64,000 nucleotides of DNA from Oscillatoriaceae cyanobacterium Prado104 (GTDB lineage: Bacteria; Cyanobacteriota; Cyanobacteriia; Cyanobacteriales; Microcoleaceae): positions 47,801 to 111,800 of the forward strand of contig JALOON010000079.1 in NCBI GenBank assembly GCA_025454405.1, given 5' to 3'. The translations under genes and the position numbers were made by a program. Positions within the stretch are counted from its first letter, which is position 1, and every line of letters begins with the position of its first letter. Below the pieces are notes generated by a model. It was given only the letters and a program-made list of their open reading frames with translations, ran no database searches and had not been told where the DNA came from. Shown here piece by piece: positions 61,709-64,000 of this stretch.

Positions 61709-61960
61709 TCAATCTGCCTCATTTCTAGCGATTGCTGCTTCAATTTCTTCAGGATGCGCCTCAGCATAAGCCCAAGCATTCGCCAAATCCGCTGCGCTCA
61801 AATGAGGAAAGTCTTGCAAAATCCGCACATCATTTGCACCCAGAAGGCGGTAATTTACCATCGACCAAATGGGTATGCGAGTGTTGGCAATTCTAGCATC
61901 GCCAGTTTTTTCAGCGGGAGTTAAGGCAAGGAGTTGTTTTTCTAATTCTTTCAGTGTCAT
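61709..61960 (-). CDS. DUF433 antitoxin
   Basis: 83 residues. RIANTRIPIWSMVNYRLLGA and ILQDFPHLSAADLANAWAYA is the DUF433 helix-turn-helix core. Upstream partner of the DUF5615 toxin. A near-identical second copy starts at 63805. Confidence 0.87.
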   Translation of the reverse strand: MTLKELEKQLLALTPAEKTGDARIANTRIPIWSMVNYRLLGANDVRILQDFPHLSAADLANAWAYAEAHPEEIEAAIARNEAD

Positions 61961-62467
61961 TGTTTGCTATCTCGCTTCGATCTAACGATCTCAAATCCGG
62001 TTAGGAGATAAGGCAGTGCCGTATCCTGACAAATACCTGCAATTAACCAACCGAATTTGAATGCAATCTATTAGCTAGATTATAGCGCTTGAATCAGTTC
62101 GATCGCCCGTTTCGCTGCTACATCTCGCCAATACTGATTCCTTGACCGTAACTGCGACTTTAAAAAAATGGTATATTTGTGTTAGTGTGCGATCGGGAAA
62201 ACAATATACTGCTTTTGTAGAAATTATTCGCAGGACTTACGAAGTCACACCAAAGAAACCGGGTTTTTTAGATAATTTGTGGCTGTGTGCGAAGTATTTC
62301 GCAAAAAACCCAGTTTCCGGCCGCGCACCCAAATCAAAGAAACCGGGTTTTTTACAGAATCTGTGGCTGTGTACGAAGTATTTTCGCAAAAAACCCGGTT
62401 TCTGCTATTTCATTAGTAAGTCCTAGATTCATTTAGTCGCTTTCTCTATAACATGGAGGGAAAAATC
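61961..62467. repeat. Intergenic with clustered AAACCGGGTTT repeats
   Basis: Four repeat arms (near 62258, 62301, 62338 and 62388) with a nearly repeated spacer (GTGGCTGTGTGCGAAGTATT, GTGGCTGTGTACGAAGTATT). An open frame crosses it only because the repeats lack stops. Confidence 0.7.
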
Positions 62468-62821
62468 GTGAAATCGCGCTGTTATTTCCTCATCTTTATT
62501 TTCATTGGATTATCCTTAACAAGCTGCAGACAGCCGAAGTTATTTCAAGAGTTCGATCGCACATTTAAAAATAGTAATGCGATCGAACAACTTAGTGCGA
62601 GCGAGAAAACGGACGATGTAATGCTCGATCGAAGCGACGATCGAGTTCAAGAAAATCGCGATAAGGGTAAGTTCGATCGAACTGCCAAATTGTCACCGGA
62701 AGAAAGTGCGATCGTGTTAGGAATCTTCGGGTTGCAATTGTTGTGCTATTTGTTAGTGTGGAAGTTTCGCGGGAGGGAAGAAGCGAACAGGATGCTGAGA
62801 AGAAGCAGAATCAGAAAGTGA
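62468..62821 (+). CDS. Small lipoprotein, function unknown
   Basis: 117 residues from the GTG at 62468, which has GGAGG 8 bases upstream; an ATG five codons earlier overlaps that ribosome site. The signal peptide ends in a lipobox (LSLTSC), so Cys17 is probably lipid-modified. A charged middle follows, then a membrane helix (IVLGIFGLQLLCYLLVW) and a basic tail. A lipoprotein with an added C-terminal helix is unusual. Confidence 0.65.
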   Translation: MKSRCYFLIFIFIGLSLTSCRQPKLFQEFDRTFKNSNAIEQLSASEKTDDVMLDRSDDRVQENRDKGKFDRTAKLSPEESAIVLGIFGLQLLCYLLVWKFRGREEANRMLRRSRIRK

Positions 62822-62841
62822 GGATAGATATTTACTAAACC

Positions 62842-63537
62842 TCATTTTTTCTTAGTGCGGTTGCGTTTTCTCGATTCAGCCGCCGTATTTTTTGCTTTTT
62901 TTTGCTTTTCTTTACTTGCTTTAGAGCGATCGACAGCACTACCACTTATCGGTTTGCTTAAAAATCCAGATGCATCCGAGTTTTGAGCTGCAATTAGAGG
63001 AGCAATCCTAGCATTATACATCTCCTGAAATTGTTTGAGACCTTCCTCCGTACTCATATCAAACCCTGCTTGATGACCGATCGTCACAAAGGATTTGGCA
63101 ATTCCAAATTTAGAGGAATCGTCCATAATCTCCCCAAATTCCGGCTCGATATCCCGCAGGTATTTGATAATTGAAGTAGCATTTCGCAGTTTAAATTCAC
63201 GTTTCAAAAAATGCCAGAACGCCAATAATTCCGGGATAGCATTTTCACCTTCTTCCGGCGAAAGCACAGTCACTTTTCTGGGAAATAACTCTTCGATTAC
63301 AATTTCCACATCTGCCACTTTCATGCGAGGCAGCGTAAAACCTTCATAGCCGAAACCGTAATAAATGAACTGCGAGATCCAAAATCCCACATCTGGATAA
63401 GCTTTACAGTATTCTTCTCCTTCGGGAGAATTGACAAATAGCTCGATTAGCGTTTCCTGATAATCTTCCAGGAGCGGTTCTGCTTCGTCATAATCTAGAC
63501 CGTCTAGTTGGCGGATGTTAAAAGGTTTATCTGACAT
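62842..63537 (-). CDS. Conserved hypothetical protein
   Basis: 231 residues. Acidic, helical and aromatic-rich N-terminal 180 residues (YPDVGFWISQFIYYGFGYEG, VIEELFPRKVTVLSPEEGEN) and a strongly basic tail (SKEKQKKAKNTAAESRKRNR). It resembles a family I recall from many cyanobacteria, function unknown. Neighbours give no clue. Confidence 0.7.
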   Translation of the reverse strand: MSDKPFNIRQLDGLDYDEAEPLLEDYQETLIELFVNSPEGEEYCKAYPDVGFWISQFIYYGFGYEGFTLPRMKVADVEIVIEELFPRKVTVLSPEEGENAIPELLAFWHFLKREFKLRNATSIIKYLRDIEPEFGEIMDDSSKFGIAKSFVTIGHQAGFDMSTEEGLKQFQEMYNARIAPLIAAQNSDASGFLSKPISGSAVDRSKASKEKQKKAKNTAAESRKRNRTKKK

Positions 63538-63723
63538 AGTTGAAAATTTTTTAATTTAATTGACTTTAGTTCTAAGGTTAGTACAATTTTTGCCGATCGA
63601 TTAAATCTTTAGGATTTTATTATATTTAAAAAATCTTCCAGTGCATAAATTCGTGCCATGTTTTAGGCTTCCTCGTTTATTCCTATTTTTTGGGGAATAT
63701 AGGTTTAATATCTTGGCTTACAT
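63538..63723. other. Intergenic, nothing recognised
   Basis: A/T-rich DNA, no supported frame. Confidence 0.35.
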
Positions 63724-63801
63724 CTACATATCGTGACCAAAATTTCGCAGTAATTCCACGATTACCAGTGGAAAATTTTCATCTGCATAAAGACGCACCA
63801 T
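63724..63801 (-). pseudogene. Truncated DUF5615 toxin, second copy
   Basis: 25 residues (MVRLYADENFPLVIVELLRN then FGHDM and stop) match the start of the toxin at 61367-61705; the rest is absent. Confidence 0.75.
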
Positions 63802-63804
63802 TTG

Positions 63805-64000
63805 TTAATCTTCCTCATTTCTAGCGATCGCAGCTTCAATTTCCTCTGGGTGTGCCTCAGCATAAGCCCAAGCATTCGCCAAATCCGCTGCACTCAAATG
63901 GGGAAAGTCTTGCAAAATCCGCACATCATTTGCACCCAGAAGGCGGTAATTTACCATCGACCAAATGGGTATGCGAGTGTTGGCAATTCTAGCATCGCCA
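63805..64000 (-). CDS. DUF433 antitoxin, second copy (partial at window end)
   Basis: C-terminal 64 residues in window, nearly identical to the antitoxin at 61709-61960 (RIANTRIPIWSMVNYRLLGA; ends ARNEED). Its toxin partner is truncated, so it is an orphan antitoxin. Confidence 0.85.
   Translation of the reverse strand, partial: GDARIANTRIPIWSMVNYRLLGANDVRILQDFPHLSAADLANAWAYAEAHPEEIEAAIARNEED

Noticed and set aside
62142..62426. 94-residue plus-strand frame with KKPGF repeats
   Set aside because: It lies across AAACCGGGTTT repeats, which happen to read as KKPGF; not a gene.
1..64000. tRNA or rRNA genes
   Set aside because: No T-arm (GTTCGANTC with a matching stem) or rRNA block seen on either strand by eye; a covariance scan would be more sensitive.

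Overview
The window looks like the chromosome of a filamentous cyanobacterium, probably Microcoleus- or Oscillatoria-like. Evidence: GCGATCGC (HIP1) octamers are dense, bicarbonate transporters SbtA/SbtB and BicA are present along with a phytol-kinase-type protein, and intergenic DNA is full of short palindromic repeats and heptanucleotide tandem repeats typical of that group. No rRNA, tRNA or CRISPR array was found by eye.

Layout. 1-12 kb: a double-glycine (GG) peptide secretion locus. It has a HlyD-type adaptor, a secreted protein, seven intact GG-leader peptides plus one truncated leader, an RTX protein, and (after a stretch holding two AraC tail fragments, a PIN toxin module and an intact AraC regulator) a peptidase-C39 ABC exporter. 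12-17.6 kb: a small antitoxin-like/membrane-protein pair followed by a NACHT NTPase with a long array of HEAT repeats, broken by three frameshifts. 17.8-22 kb: a membrane protein, a baeRF3-type protein, an SRPBCC protein, and a divergent COQ4-like/TetR pair sharing a perfect palindromic operator. 22-27.8 kb: inorganic-carbon uptake (sbtB, sbtA, bicA) with an IS200/IS605 TnpB remnant just upstream of sbtA, then the phytol kinase homologue. 28-34.6 kb: NAD biosynthesis (pncB, nadD, an NrtR-type regulator, a PchB-like chorismate mutase-family protein, nadE). 34.9-43.6 kb: a membrane protein, an orphan sugar-ABC permease and two tandem multi-sensor adenylate cyclases, both interrupted. 43.9-61.1 kb: a glycogen-debranching-type enzyme, two giant RTX surface/secreted proteins with Pro-Thr linkers, a YbhN-type membrane protein and an RTX-subtilisin. 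61.3-64 kb: two copies of a DUF433/DUF5615 toxin-antitoxin module flanking a lipoprotein and a conserved hypothetical.

How it works together. The C39 exporter should cleave the GG leaders and export their cores; the HlyD-like protein would normally bridge to the outer membrane but appears to lack its membrane anchor. SbtA/B and BicA give high- and low-affinity bicarbonate uptake. PncB makes nicotinate mononucleotide, NadD adenylates it, NadE amidates it, and the degenerate-Nudix NrtR protein is the likely regulator.

A cross-cutting oddity is repeated internal loss inside otherwise recognisable genes (HlyD anchor, an antitoxin, three sites in each cyclase, HEAT repeats). In the two cyclases the gaps share left edges but not right edges. 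This may be real decay, or it may be an assembly problem, and reads are needed to decide.
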